Of a DNA stretch of 64,000 nucleotides, positions 17,291 to 25,945 are shown one piece after another (the stretch's first letter is position 1; each line of letters starts with the position of its first letter). The DNA comes from Limnohabitans_A sp049655425. GTDB lineage: Bacteria; Pseudomonadota; Gammaproteobacteria; Burkholderiales; Burkholderiaceae_C. A program made the position numbers and the translations under genes. A model generated the notes under the pieces. That model was not told the DNA's origin. It made no database searches and saw nothing but the letters and a program-made list of their open reading frames with translations. The stretch lies in assembly GCA_049655425.1 (NCBI GenBank), contig JBASJS010000003.1, positions 1,240,001 through 1,304,000 of the forward strand. Reading direction: 5' to 3'.

Positions 17291-18714
17291 GACACAAACT
17301 TCGGATTGAGGTAGGCCTCTAAAGCCTCAGTGCCTCCTTCAGAACCATAGCCAGAATCTTTCACACCGCCAAACGGTGTTTCAGGCATGCCCAAACCTAA
17401 GTGGTTGATGGTAATCATGCCTGTCTCTACTGATGCTGCAATTTGCTGAGCTGTTCTGGCAGAACGTGTCCATGCGTATGCAGCCAAACCGAATGGCAAG
17501 CGATTTGCTTCTTGCACGGCATCGTCAAAAGTCTTGAATGGATTGATCAAGGCCATGGGACCAAACGGTTCTTCTGTCATGGCACGCGCTGACAATGGCA
17601 ATTCTGTCAGCACAGTAGGCGCCCAGAAATTGCCAGCTGTACCTAGCGCTTTGCCACCCGTTTTGAGTTTGCCATTTTTCTGTGCAGCATCGGCCACCAA
17701 GTTTTGCATGGCTGACATGCGGCGTGGATTGGCCAAGGGCCCCATGTTGATGCCAGCCTCCATGCCATTGCCAACCTTGAGCTTTTCTGCATGCATCACA
17801 AACTGGTCGACGAACTCATTGAATGCGCCTTCTTGCACCAAGAAACGTGTTGGCGAAACACAGACTTGGCCTGCATTACGAAACTTGCTAGCAGCCATGG
17901 TCTTGGCTGCCAATGCAATGTCGGCATCGTTGAAAACAATAACAGGTGCATGACCACCCAACTCCATGGTCATTCGCTTCATGTGCTGACCCGCCATGGC
18001 GGCCAATTGCTTGCCCACTGGCGTGGAGCCAGTGAAAGAAATTTTGCGAATGGCAGGATGCGCAATGAGGTAAGTTGAAATGTGGGCGGGGTCACCGTAG
18101 ACCAAGTTCACAACACCTGCAGGCACGCCTGCATCAATAAAAGCCCGGATCAATTCAGCAGGAGACGCTGGTGTCTCTTCAGGCGCCTTAACAATTATGG
18201 AGCAACCAGCGGCCAAAGCAGCAGCTAGCTTGCGGACAATTTGGTTGATAGGAAAGTTCCAAGGTGTGAACGCAGCAACGGGTCCCACAGGTTCTTTAAT
18301 CACCAGTTGATACACATCCATTTGGCGTGCAGGAATCACGCGACCATATGCGCGGCGGCCTTCTTCGGCAAACCAATCAATGGTGTCCGCACCCGCCATC
18401 ACTTCCATACGCGCCTCGGCCAAGGGTTTACCTTGTTCCAAAGTCATAAGTTGGGCCACAGTTTCAACGCGATCGCGAAGCAACTGCGCCGCTTTGCGCA
18501 TCATTTTGTAGCGGTCAAATGCACTGATTTTTCGCCAAACTTCAAAGCCGCGATTGGCAGCTTCAGCCACTTCTTCTAGGTCTGCTGTTTCGGCACAGGC
18601 CAGATCGCCCATCACCTCGCCCGTGGCGGGGTTGAGCACAGGCAATTTGCGCGCTTCAGCGCCCTCACGCCAGTGACCATCGATGTATAGCTGCACGTGT
18701 GGATAGTTAGACAT
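17257..18714 (-). CDS. NAD(P)-dependent aldehyde dehydrogenase, succinate-semialdehyde dehydrogenase-like
   Basis: Full length at 485 residues. The cofactor-binding FTPWNFP is at 149-155, FTGSTPVGK at 227-235, the catalytic Glu251 in MELGGHAP, and the nucleophile Cys285 in NAGQVCVSPTR. Overall it is closer to GabD/SSADH-type enzymes than to classical BetB. It oxidises an aldehyde to an acid. Because it neighbours betC and a choline-dehydrogenase-like GMC enzyme, betaine aldehyde is a possible substrate, but the family is broad. It is downstream of the GMC gene on the same strand, with a gap of 66 bases. Confidence 0.9.
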   Translation of the reverse strand: MSNYPHVQLYIDGHWREGAEARKLPVLNPATGEVMGDLACAETADLEEVAEAANRGFEVWRKISAFDRYKMMRKAAQLLRDRVETVAQLMTLEQGKPLAEARMEVMAGADTIDWFAEEGRRAYGRVIPARQMDVYQLVIKEPVGPVAAFTPWNFPINQIVRKLAAALAAGCSIIVKAPEETPASPAELIRAFIDAGVPAGVVNLVYGDPAHISTYLIAHPAIRKISFTGSTPVGKQLAAMAGQHMKRMTMELGGHAPVIVFNDADIALAAKTMAASKFRNAGQVCVSPTRFLVQEGAFNEFVDQFVMHAEKLKVGNGMEAGINMGPLANPRRMSAMQNLVADAAQKNGKLKTGGKALGTAGNFWAPTVLTELPLSARAMTEEPFGPMALINPFKTFDDAVQEANRLPFGLAAYAWTRSARTAQQIAASVETGMITINHLGLGMPETPFGGVKDSGYGSEGGTEALEAYLNPKFVSQAGLSDGLSG

Positions 18715-18780
18715 GACTTATTCACCTCAAAAATAAAAAATAGACTTTGCCACACAACGTGCAGCGTTAAAAACGGGAGT

Positions 18781-20400
18781 TTAACCAGCGTCTTCCAAGA
18801 GCATTGCCGCACCCTTTTCACCAATCATGATGGCTGCTGCATTGGTGTTGGTAGACACCATGCGAGGCATAACGGAAGCATCCATGACACGCAGACCCTC
18901 TACACCTCGAACACGAAGACGAGAATCGACAACAGCATTGGCGTCTTCTCCCATTCGGCATGTACCGACAGGATGATAAACAGTACCGCCCTTTTCGCGG
19001 GCAAACTGCTCAAGCGCATGATCAGAGTTGACGTGATTCCCTGGGAAGTGCTCTTCGCCTGTCACCAAATCTTTGAAGGCAGGCTGCGCAAAGATTTCAC
19101 GTAGTTGCTTTAAACCCGCCACCAAAACTTTGGCATCTTGCGGATGCTGCAAATAATTGGCCACAATTTTGGGCGCGGCAAGTGGGTCGGCAGAATTGAT
19201 CTGGACTGTGCCTCGCGACATGGGGCGACATTGCGTAGCTGAAGCAGAGAAACCAGAGAATCGGTGTAACGCATCACCAGGTTTGTCCACAGACAAAGGC
19301 ATGACGTTGAACAAAACATCTGCTCTGCCATTTTCAGCAAATTCGGTGCAAGCAAGTCCACCAACCTGACCGGCCCCAACGGTCAATGGGCCCCGCTTTT
19401 GAAACAACCACTGAGCGCCCATCTGCGCCAGGCGAAGAGGGTTGCGCACATCGTCATTGAGTGAAATTTTGTTTCGCAACTTCACAATCACGCGTGCCTG
19501 ATAGTGGTCTTGTAAATTCTCGCCAACCTCTTCCGCATTCACCACAACCGGAATACCAAAGCGCTGCAGCACATCCGCCCGTCCTACACCAGACAGTTGT
19601 AGCAACTGCGGCGATTGAAGCGCACCCGCTGACAACACCACCTCGGCGTCAGCTTTAGCGGTTTCCAATTGTCCATTGCGAAGCCACTCAACACCTACTG
19701 CACGACCTTTGTGCAGAAGGACTCTAGTGACCTGCGCGTGGGTTAAAACGGTTAAATTGGTTCTGGCTTTAATTGGCTTTAAGAATGCAGTGGCTGCATC
19801 ACAGCGCCAGTGTCCTTTGAGGGTCAATTGATACCGGCCCATGCCATCAGATTGCTCGCCATTGAAATCATCGGTGACGGGATGACCGGCCTGCTGGGCA
19901 GCCTTCAGCCACGCCTCACAGTAAGGATGATCATTGCGTAAATCTGAAACTCCTAACTCCCCTTGTGATCCATGAAATTCACTTGCACCACCTTCGTAGC
20001 ACTCAGAGGTTTTGAAAAATGGCAGAACTTCCTTGTATGACCATCCCTTGGCCCCCATTGAGGCCCATTCGTCATAGTCTGCTCGCTGGCCACGGATATA
20101 AAGAAGTCCATTGATGGCACTAGACCCCCCCAAAACTTTGCCGCGGGGCCATGTCATGGATCGAAAAGCTGTCTCTTGCTGTGACACCACTGGAAACTGC
20201 CAAGAGAAGCGTTTGTCATTGATGGTTCTAAAGTAGCCCACTGGCAAACGCAACCAAAAGCCTTGAGAGGGGCCGCCAGCTTCAAGCAACAAGACACGAC
20301 AGTTTGGATTGGCGCTTAGACGATTGGCCAAGACACAACCGGCTGACCCTGCACCCACGATGATGTAGTCAAAACCTGTGTTGGTGGCTGAAGTTTTCAT
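18781..20400 (-). CDS. GMC-family FAD oxidoreductase, choline dehydrogenase-like
   Basis: About 539 residues from the ATG at 20400; the frame stays open to 20499, but that extension overlaps the divergent gene. FAD site: DYIIVGAGSAGCVLANRL at the N-terminus, then WPRGKVLGGSSAINGLLYIRG. The catalytic region includes YHPVGTCRMG (His) and STNTNAAAIMIGEK (Asn). GMC enzymes oxidise alcohols to aldehydes. Similarity to BetA and the neighbouring betC make choline a candidate substrate. The divergent enolase-superfamily gene starts 37 bases away across an inverted repeat. Confidence 0.9.
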   Translation of the reverse strand: MKTSATNTGFDYIIVGAGSAGCVLANRLSANPNCRVLLLEAGGPSQGFWLRLPVGYFRTINDKRFSWQFPVVSQQETAFRSMTWPRGKVLGGSSAINGLLYIRGQRADYDEWASMGAKGWSYKEVLPFFKTSECYEGGASEFHGSQGELGVSDLRNDHPYCEAWLKAAQQAGHPVTDDFNGEQSDGMGRYQLTLKGHWRCDAATAFLKPIKARTNLTVLTHAQVTRVLLHKGRAVGVEWLRNGQLETAKADAEVVLSAGALQSPQLLQLSGVGRADVLQRFGIPVVVNAEEVGENLQDHYQARVIVKLRNKISLNDDVRNPLRLAQMGAQWLFQKRGPLTVGAGQVGGLACTEFAENGRADVLFNVMPLSVDKPGDALHRFSGFSASATQCRPMSRGTVQINSADPLAAPKIVANYLQHPQDAKVLVAGLKQLREIFAQPAFKDLVTGEEHFPGNHVNSDHALEQFAREKGGTVYHPVGTCRMGEDANAVVDSRLRVRGVEGLRVMDASVMPRMVSTNTNAAAIMIGEKGAAMLLEDAG

Positions 20401-20401
20401 T

Positions 20402-20425
20402 AAAGGTATTATATGCCATACCTTT
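20402..20425. promoter_or_regulatory. perfect inverted repeat, candidate operator between divergent genes
   Basis: AAAGGTAT at 20402-20409 and ATACCTTT at 20418-20425 form a perfect eight-base inverted repeat with an eight-base spacer. It lies in the 37 bases between the GMC and enolase-superfamily start codons. Its central GGTAT/ATACC half-sites resemble the GGTACC core beside the GntR gene, so the same regulator may act at both. Confidence 0.5.
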
Positions 20426-20437
20426 AGACTATTGATC

Positions 20438-21601
20438 ATGAAACTCTTGCCTTTACCCACTTCGTTGACGGCCTCAACGTCATTGAATTTGCGCCTCAAC
20501 AGCCTACAGGCTTATGTCTTTCGATGTCCTAGTCCTGTCCCAGTGAGGACCTCATTTGGCATCATGCACGATAGGCCCGCCGTATTTGTCAGAGCCGAAA
20601 GCGCAGATGGCCACGTGGGTTGGGGTGAAATTTGGTGCAACTTTCCGGCCTGTGGTGCGGAGCACCGTGCCAAGTTGCTTGAATCTGTCATTGCACCCTT
20701 ATTGCTTAACAAAGATTTTGAAGATCCCGCACAAGCTTATTTTGTAGCCACTCAGAAAACAGAAATTTTGGCACTCCAAACTGGAGAGCCAGGTCCGTTG
20801 GCTCAAGTCATCTCTGGTGTTGACCTTGCCCTATGGGATCTTTGTGCACGAAGAGCTAACCTACCCTTGTTCCGGTTGCTCGGCGGCACGCAAGCGCAAG
20901 TGCCTGTGTATGCAAGTGGCATCAATCCAGATGACCCATTAGAGGTAGTCAAACGCAAGCACGCCGAAGGATACCGAGCCTTCAAACTCAAAATTGGCTT
21001 TAACGACAAACAAGACATTGAAAATATCGACAGTTTGCGCAGTTGGCTAGGTTCTCAAGCGTCCTTGATGGCCGACGTGAATCAGGCTTGGCAAGTTTCC
21101 CATGCCTTGACCATGCTGCCGCAAATTGAACAATTCAAACTGACATGGCTAGAGGAGCCTCTCCGCACAGACAGTCCTGCCAGTCAATGGCTTCAACTGC
21201 ATGAAGTCACAAACACACCGCTTGCTGCAGGGGAAAACATCATGGGTCAAGCCAGTTTTGAAAAAGCCATTGAGCTAAAGACATTGGGTGTGTTGCAGCC
21301 CGACTTTGCCAAATGGGGCGGTATTTCGGGTTGCTGGCCAGTGATTCAGAAAATTCGCGAAAGTGGTAGACGCTTTTGCCCCCATTACCTTGGAGCAGGC
21401 ATTGGCCTGATGGCATCAGCTCATGTCTTGGCTGCTGCTGGTGGCGATGGCATGTTGGAAGTGGATGCGAATGACAACGCGCTAAGGTCTTTACTTGCAC
21501 CACCTTTCTCAAAGGTAGAGAACGGGTCAATTCAATTGGATGAGACGCCTGGGATTGGTGTTACACCCGATTTAGAACTACTGACGGAAATGAGTAATTG
21601 A
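20438..21601 (+). CDS. mandelate racemase / muconate lactonizing enzyme-family protein
   Basis: An enolase-superfamily enzyme of about 387 residues from the ATG at 20438; the frame is open upstream to 20378 but would overlap the divergent GMC gene. The N-terminal capping domain has GWGEIWCNFP. The barrel has FKLKIGF (the KxK-type base region), ADVNQAW (metal Asp), EEP (metal Glu), then AAGENI and PDFAKWGGISG. A late PHYLGAGIGL gives the histidine side of the active site. Such enzymes abstract a proton alpha to a carboxylate and act as racemases, dehydratases or cycloisomerases. The substrate is not identifiable. Confidence 0.88.
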   Translation: MKLLPLPTSLTASTSLNLRLNSLQAYVFRCPSPVPVRTSFGIMHDRPAVFVRAESADGHVGWGEIWCNFPACGAEHRAKLLESVIAPLLLNKDFEDPAQAYFVATQKTEILALQTGEPGPLAQVISGVDLALWDLCARRANLPLFRLLGGTQAQVPVYASGINPDDPLEVVKRKHAEGYRAFKLKIGFNDKQDIENIDSLRSWLGSQASLMADVNQAWQVSHALTMLPQIEQFKLTWLEEPLRTDSPASQWLQLHEVTNTPLAAGENIMGQASFEKAIELKTLGVLQPDFAKWGGISGCWPVIQKIRESGRRFCPHYLGAGIGLMASAHVLAAAGGDGMLEVDANDNALRSLLAPPFSKVENGSIQLDETPGIGVTPDLELLTEMSN

Positions 21602-21790
21602 TTTCGAACAAAATGTAGGGCTTCGATTCATTGAACTTCAAAAAAGCGAATGACAACTTTGTCGTAATGCCTTGCGCCAGTTCCAATGAACAATTTTTCG
21701 CTGATCCAAAGCAGCGATTTTGACGCTGTTTCAAACTGAGGTGTGCAGCGCAATTAAACAAGCAGTGGGTCTACTTTCTAACCGCGAATT
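21602..21790. other. non-coding stretch before a sulfatase remnant
   Basis: About 190 bases after the enolase-superfamily gene. No promoter, RNA or coding remnant was recognised here. It may be the eroded 5' portion of the sulfatase remnant that follows, but no similarity is visible. Confidence 0.3.
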
Positions 21791-22013
21791 AAACGCGCCA
21801 TGAGAAGCGGTTCTTGGAAATACTTGCAGGTAGATGGGAACGACTATCTGTTCAAAATTGATTCAGATACTAGGGAAAGAGCCAAACTTGCCACGCAAGA
21901 ACCAGAACGTTTGAATACGATGAAGCAGGCTTGGGGAGGCTGAAATGCCAGCAATTCCTGAGTATTCAACTATCAGCTTGGGCTACTCCTATAAGGACAT
22001 GCCACAAAGATGA
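21791..22013 (+). pseudogene. remnant of a sulfatase C-terminus
   Basis: The frame from 21791 reads KRAMRSGSWKYLQVDGNDYL and continues to a TGA at 21941, with GSWKY, YLFKID and ERAKL segments typical of the C-terminal domain of arylsulfatase-type enzymes. One base out of frame, 21945-22013 continues as MPAIPEYSTISLGYSYKDMP and stops, matching the usual sulfatase tail. The N-terminal two-thirds with the active site is missing and a frameshift splits the rest, so it is a decayed fragment. It ends 86 bases before R3, at the right end of cassette 2, in the same cassette as intact betC but from a different sulfatase. Confidence 0.75.
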
Positions 22014-22099
22014 TTAGATAAGAAAGAACTCTGTTTGTCTTATCTTTGTGCGTTGGGTTCAAACTGTAAACGATGTCTCCAGTATGTACCCTTTCAATT

Positions 22100-22220
22100 T
22101 GGTGGGCCCACCAGGACTTGAACCTGGGACCAAAGGATTATGAGCAGGTTCAAGAAACAAAACCTATTACAAATCAACAGGTTACAAGTGATCTGCAGAG
22201 GTGTGGAAGCAAATGTGGAA
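22100..22220 (-). repeat. R3: displaced tRNA 3' half plus conserved att-like end
   Basis: All 43 tRNA-derived bases match the intact gene by eye. The common block follows, with AACCTATT, seven bases, AACAGGTT, then TGTGGAAGCA; the last copy is cut to TGTGGAA at the right edge. The outer flank (AAACGATGTCTCC, then AGTATGTACC) is shared with the sequence downstream of the intact tRNA. The first gene of cassette 3 ends only nine bases beyond it. Confidence 0.93.
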
Positions 22221-22229
22221 CTTGTTAGT

Positions 22230-23000
22230 TCAATGAATATGCGTCCCACCATTCACATCAATGGTTGCGCCAGTCACAAATCCAGACAACTCAGAAGCCA
22301 GATATAGACAAGTGCCAGCCATTTCGCGAGTTGAACCCATTCGCTTAAGGGGAATAGCATCTGTGATCGACTGCAGACGCTCGGGTGAAAGCCCATCAAC
22401 CATGGGCGTGTCAATCATGGCAGGACAAATGGCATTGGCGCGAATTCCCAGATGACCAAATTCTCTGGCGATGCTTTTGGTCAAACTAAGCATGCCGCCC
22501 TTAGATGCTGCGTAATGCGCGCCGCCAACCAAGCCACCGCCGCGTTGTGCGGCAAGAGAAGCAACATTGACAATAGTGCCGCTCTCTTGTTTGACAAAAA
22601 CTTCCAGCACACTTTGGCACAAGTAAAAGGCACCTTTTAAATTGATGTCAAACATCAAAGAGAGCTCGGCTTCACTAATGTCCAAGATGGGACCAGATCG
22701 AACAATGCCTGCTGAATTGACTAAGCAATCAATCGTGCCGTACTTTGACTGAACTTGAGCAATCAGGCGATCACACTCGCTTTTTTTGCTGATGTCGCAT
22801 TGAATACCGTCAATCTTGATAGTGACACCTAAATTTTTCTCAATTTCAAATTTGATTTGATTTAAGACATCATCATTCATCATGACGTCCGTCACAACGA
22901 CATGAGCGCCGTGCTTGATGAATAGTTCAGCCGTGGCGTAACCAATACTACGCAATGAAGAAGCGCCTGCAACGATACAAACTTTATCTTTCAGTAGCAT
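22230..23000 (-). CDS. short-chain dehydrogenase/reductase
   Basis: A 256-residue SDR. The cofactor loop reads AGASSLRSIGYATAE, a longer variant of the usual TGxxxGIG turn. The NAG element is NSAG, and the catalytic tetrad includes Tyr and Lys in HYAASKGG. The C-terminus TGATIDVNGGTHIH is typical of NAD-linked SDRs. The unusual glycine loop may alter cofactor preference. It is the last gene of a leftward run beginning with the VOC protein and TRAP genes. It probably oxidises a hydroxyl group on the compound imported by the TRAP system. Confidence 0.88.
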   Translation of the reverse strand: MLLKDKVCIVAGASSLRSIGYATAELFIKHGAHVVVTDVMMNDDVLNQIKFEIEKNLGVTIKIDGIQCDISKKSECDRLIAQVQSKYGTIDCLVNSAGIVRSGPILDISEAELSLMFDINLKGAFYLCQSVLEVFVKQESGTIVNVASLAAQRGGGLVGGAHYAASKGGMLSLTKSIAREFGHLGIRANAICPAMIDTPMVDGLSPERLQSITDAIPLKRMGSTREMAGTCLYLASELSGFVTGATIDVNGGTHIH

Positions 23001-23027
23001 CTTTTTTCTTTCGTATCAATCTTTAGA

Positions 23028-23927
23028 TTACCCATGCATCTCATTCAGAATCCAGGCCTGAACTGACGTGTGTTTGGGTTTCCAATTCAATTCGCTGCGA
23101 GCACGCACACCCCTGACGCGACTGTTGCTTCCGAGGGAGAACAGTGCGCGCGCCATGCCCCATCTATCAGCAGCTGTCTCAGCGGGCAAGTGTTCTATGG
23201 TTGATATGCTCAGTCGCGTTGAAATTGATTGGGCAATTTCGAAGAATGTCGCTTCACCGTTTTCGGCAAAGTAAAAAGATCCAGCTGGCGCATTCTCTAG
23301 AGCCAGCAAATACAAATTCACTAAGTCTTCAATGTGAATATTTGACCAAGCGTTCAAACCCTGACCCACTATCTGAACTGAATTATTTTCAATTGCATTG
23401 CGCACTAAAAATGGCACTTGAATGCTGTTCTTTTGAAGGCCTAAGCCATATCCATAAATCAAACTTGGAATAATCACACAAGACTGAATTCCAGTTGAAG
23501 CAGCTTCAAGCACTTTCAGATCAATGTTTCGTCGCGCTTGTTTTCTGGCATCCACAATCAATGGCGTATCTTCGGTAAAAATGGCAGGACTCAGTTGATT
23601 GCCCCGGGCATCGTCACCTACGATGCTTGAACCGCTGGTGTGTATGATTTTCTGATGGGTACCTGTTAAACCATCTAACAAGGCCAACACGGCATCAAGA
23701 TGATCAGCATTGGCCGTATTAATAACGGCGTCTGCTCGAAATGCTTCAGATTTCAATAACTCTAAATTATCCAAGTCTCCCAACACAGGAACCATTCCAA
23801 GGGCTTCCATTTCATGCGCTGATTTTTTGCTTCGGGTTAAGGCTCGGACTTCATGTCCTTTTGACAACAAAGCAAAAGCTAGTGACCCGCCAATATAGCC
23901 ACTCGCACCCGTTAAAAATATTTTCAT
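23028..23927 (-). CDS. NAD-dependent epimerase/dehydratase-like protein
   Basis: 299 residues of the extended or atypical SDR family. It has the Rossmann motif GASGYIGG at residues 7-14, an ALTRS segment after the second strand, and an LIYGYGLGLQKN stretch. A separate catalytic YxxxK is not obvious, so it may be an atypical NmrA- or epimerase-like member. It lies 27 bases upstream of the SDR and 23 bases downstream of the TRAP permease, within the same leftward operon. The substrate is unknown. Confidence 0.82.
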   Translation of the reverse strand: MKIFLTGASGYIGGSLAFALLSKGHEVRALTRSKKSAHEMEALGMVPVLGDLDNLELLKSEAFRADAVINTANADHLDAVLALLDGLTGTHQKIIHTSGSSIVGDDARGNQLSPAIFTEDTPLIVDARKQARRNIDLKVLEAASTGIQSCVIIPSLIYGYGLGLQKNSIQVPFLVRNAIENNSVQIVGQGLNAWSNIHIEDLVNLYLLALENAPAGSFYFAENGEATFFEIAQSISTRLSISTIEHLPAETAADRWGMARALFSLGSNSRVRGVRARSELNWKPKHTSVQAWILNEMHG

Positions 23928-23950
23928 GATGGATATTTATAAATCTGGCT

Positions 23951-25831
23951 TTAAAGCATGAATGTCGACAAAACAGGGAATGCGGCAATGACCACAACAC
24001 CCACCAACAATGCAGCGATATAAGGCCAAATTGCAACAATCACATCGTCAGGCTTGGCATCACCGATTCGGCATGCAATGTAAAAACCAACGCCTATGGG
24101 CGGCATCATCAATCCAACATTCATGGCACACACAATGACCATGGAGTAATGGATATCGTTAATGCCGAGTTTTTTGGCAATTGGAAACATGATGGGTGCC
24201 AGCAACAAAACAGCTGGCAAGCCTTCTAAAAGGCAACCCAAAATTAAAAACACCAAGACCGTAACAGCCATGAAGGCAACCCAACCACCTGGCAATGTGG
24301 TCAGAAATGATGAGAGCTGCTGAACGACACCACTTTGGGTAATGGCCCACGCCATAGCAGATGCTGTTCCCAAAATCAGCAAAATTGCGCCACTCAATGC
24401 TGCAGTTTCAACCAACATGGCATAGGTTCTGCGCCAGCCAATTCCGCCATACAGAACTTGTCCAATGAGCAAGGCATACAGTACAGCAAGGGTGGACACT
24501 TCAGTTGCGGTGGCCACACCGCCACCAACTGCACTGCGGATTAAAAAAGGCAGCACAAGCGCCGGCGCTGCAATCAGTGCCAATTTGCCAATGGCTTTGG
24601 CTGAAGGCCGCTTGATGTTTTCTGTCACTTCGTTGCGTGCCTTCCATCGTGCCAAGACCAACAAAGCAAGTAGCAAAACCATGGCAACAAAGAATCCACT
24701 TTCAAACAAGCCCGCAATGGAGACGCCCGCGACCGATCCCAAAACAATCAACACAATACTGGGCGGCACGGTGTCGGCCATCGCAGCCCCCGTCGCTAAC
24801 AAGGCAACCATTTCCGACTGTTTGTTGCCACGTCTTTTCATTTCAGGAAAGAGTGCTGGTGCCACAGTGGCCATGTCAGATACCTTGGAGCCAGAAATTC
24901 CCGAGACAATGAACAACGAAGCCAGCAATACGTAAGACATGCCTGCTTTAACGTGCCCAATCAAAGAGGACAATAAGTCAACAATGGCTTTGCCCATGCC
25001 CGTAGCATCCAGAATGCATCCGAGCAATACAAAAATGGGGACAGACACCAGCACGATGTTCCCCATGCCCTCATCGATTCGCCCAACAATGACAACCAGC
25101 GGTACATTGCCTGTAAATGCTAAGTAGGACATCACGCCTATGCCAAAGCAAAATGCAATGGGGACACCTGCCACCAAACAAAATGCAACCAGCCCGCACA
25201 AAAAGATGCCAATATTCAGCAAACCCAGTTGCGAAAACTGACCTGTCAAATTTGAGCAAACGGCAATGAAAATGCCAACACCCACTACAGCAATACCAAG
25301 TGACTGCTTTGAAACTGTTTTGAGCGCATACGCGCCAATAACCATGAGCATCAATACAAGTCCTGCTGCAATGGCAGACACCCTTACACCACTGGGAATC
25401 TCAAGTGCTGGCGAGTTAACAATCCATTCACTTTCGACGTGCTCAATGGCTGGGCCAATTAAGAAGATCAGAAATGCACTGATTGCTACCAGCGTAAACG
25501 CATGAAATAGCTCGCGCATCGTCCCGTTCATTTTGTCGACAAACATGGTGAGGCGAAGGTGCTCATTTCGGTGCATCGCAAGCACAGCACCTAACATCGC
25601 CACCCAAATAAAGGCGAGCGAAACCGCCTCATCAATCCAGCCAACGGGCCTAGAGAAAACGTAGCGTGCAATGACGCCCCCAAACAACAAGACCACAATG
25701 CCCACCATCAATGCCGCACAAAGCATTTCGAGTGGCACCATCCAGCGTGCCAGGATGCGGTCAAATTGACTTAATTGATTCGTCGTTTGATGCTGCTCTG
25801 ATACGCTCATTGCGTTGTCTAGGGATGACAT
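23951..25831 (-). CDS. TRAP transporter fused small and large permease (DctQM)
   Basis: At 626 residues this is a fusion of the four-helix DctQ subunit (about residues 1-190, with FSRPVGWIDEAVSLAFIWVAMLGAV) and the large DctM subunit (about 200-626). DctM motifs include SGISGSKVSDMATVAPALFPEM and the late GLMMPPIGVGFYIACRI. Fusion of Q and M is well known in TRAP systems. With the solute receptor encoded upstream it forms a complete sodium-driven importer for a small acid. The second TRAP system of the window (35386-37217) keeps the two subunits separate. Confidence 0.94.
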   Translation of the reverse strand: MSSLDNAMSVSEQHQTTNQLSQFDRILARWMVPLEMLCAALMVGIVVLLFGGVIARYVFSRPVGWIDEAVSLAFIWVAMLGAVLAMHRNEHLRLTMFVDKMNGTMRELFHAFTLVAISAFLIFLIGPAIEHVESEWIVNSPALEIPSGVRVSAIAAGLVLMLMVIGAYALKTVSKQSLGIAVVGVGIFIAVCSNLTGQFSQLGLLNIGIFLCGLVAFCLVAGVPIAFCFGIGVMSYLAFTGNVPLVVIVGRIDEGMGNIVLVSVPIFVLLGCILDATGMGKAIVDLLSSLIGHVKAGMSYVLLASLFIVSGISGSKVSDMATVAPALFPEMKRRGNKQSEMVALLATGAAMADTVPPSIVLIVLGSVAGVSIAGLFESGFFVAMVLLLALLVLARWKARNEVTENIKRPSAKAIGKLALIAAPALVLPFLIRSAVGGGVATATEVSTLAVLYALLIGQVLYGGIGWRRTYAMLVETAALSGAILLILGTASAMAWAITQSGVVQQLSSFLTTLPGGWVAFMAVTVLVFLILGCLLEGLPAVLLLAPIMFPIAKKLGINDIHYSMVIVCAMNVGLMMPPIGVGFYIACRIGDAKPDDVIVAIWPYIAALLVGVVVIAAFPVLSTFML

Positions 25832-25945
25832 GGGAGTCCTAAATTGATTTCTATTGATAAGTCGTCATAAAACAGACCGACGGTCAAGACCCTCGATCTG
25901 TTTTTTCAAACAACACCGATCACTCGGTTAGCTTTAAAAGATGAT

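Noticed and set aside
17257..18714. Naming the aldehyde dehydrogenase betB
   Set aside because: Neighbours suggest it, but the sequence looks closer to succinate-semialdehyde dehydrogenases, so only the broad family is given.
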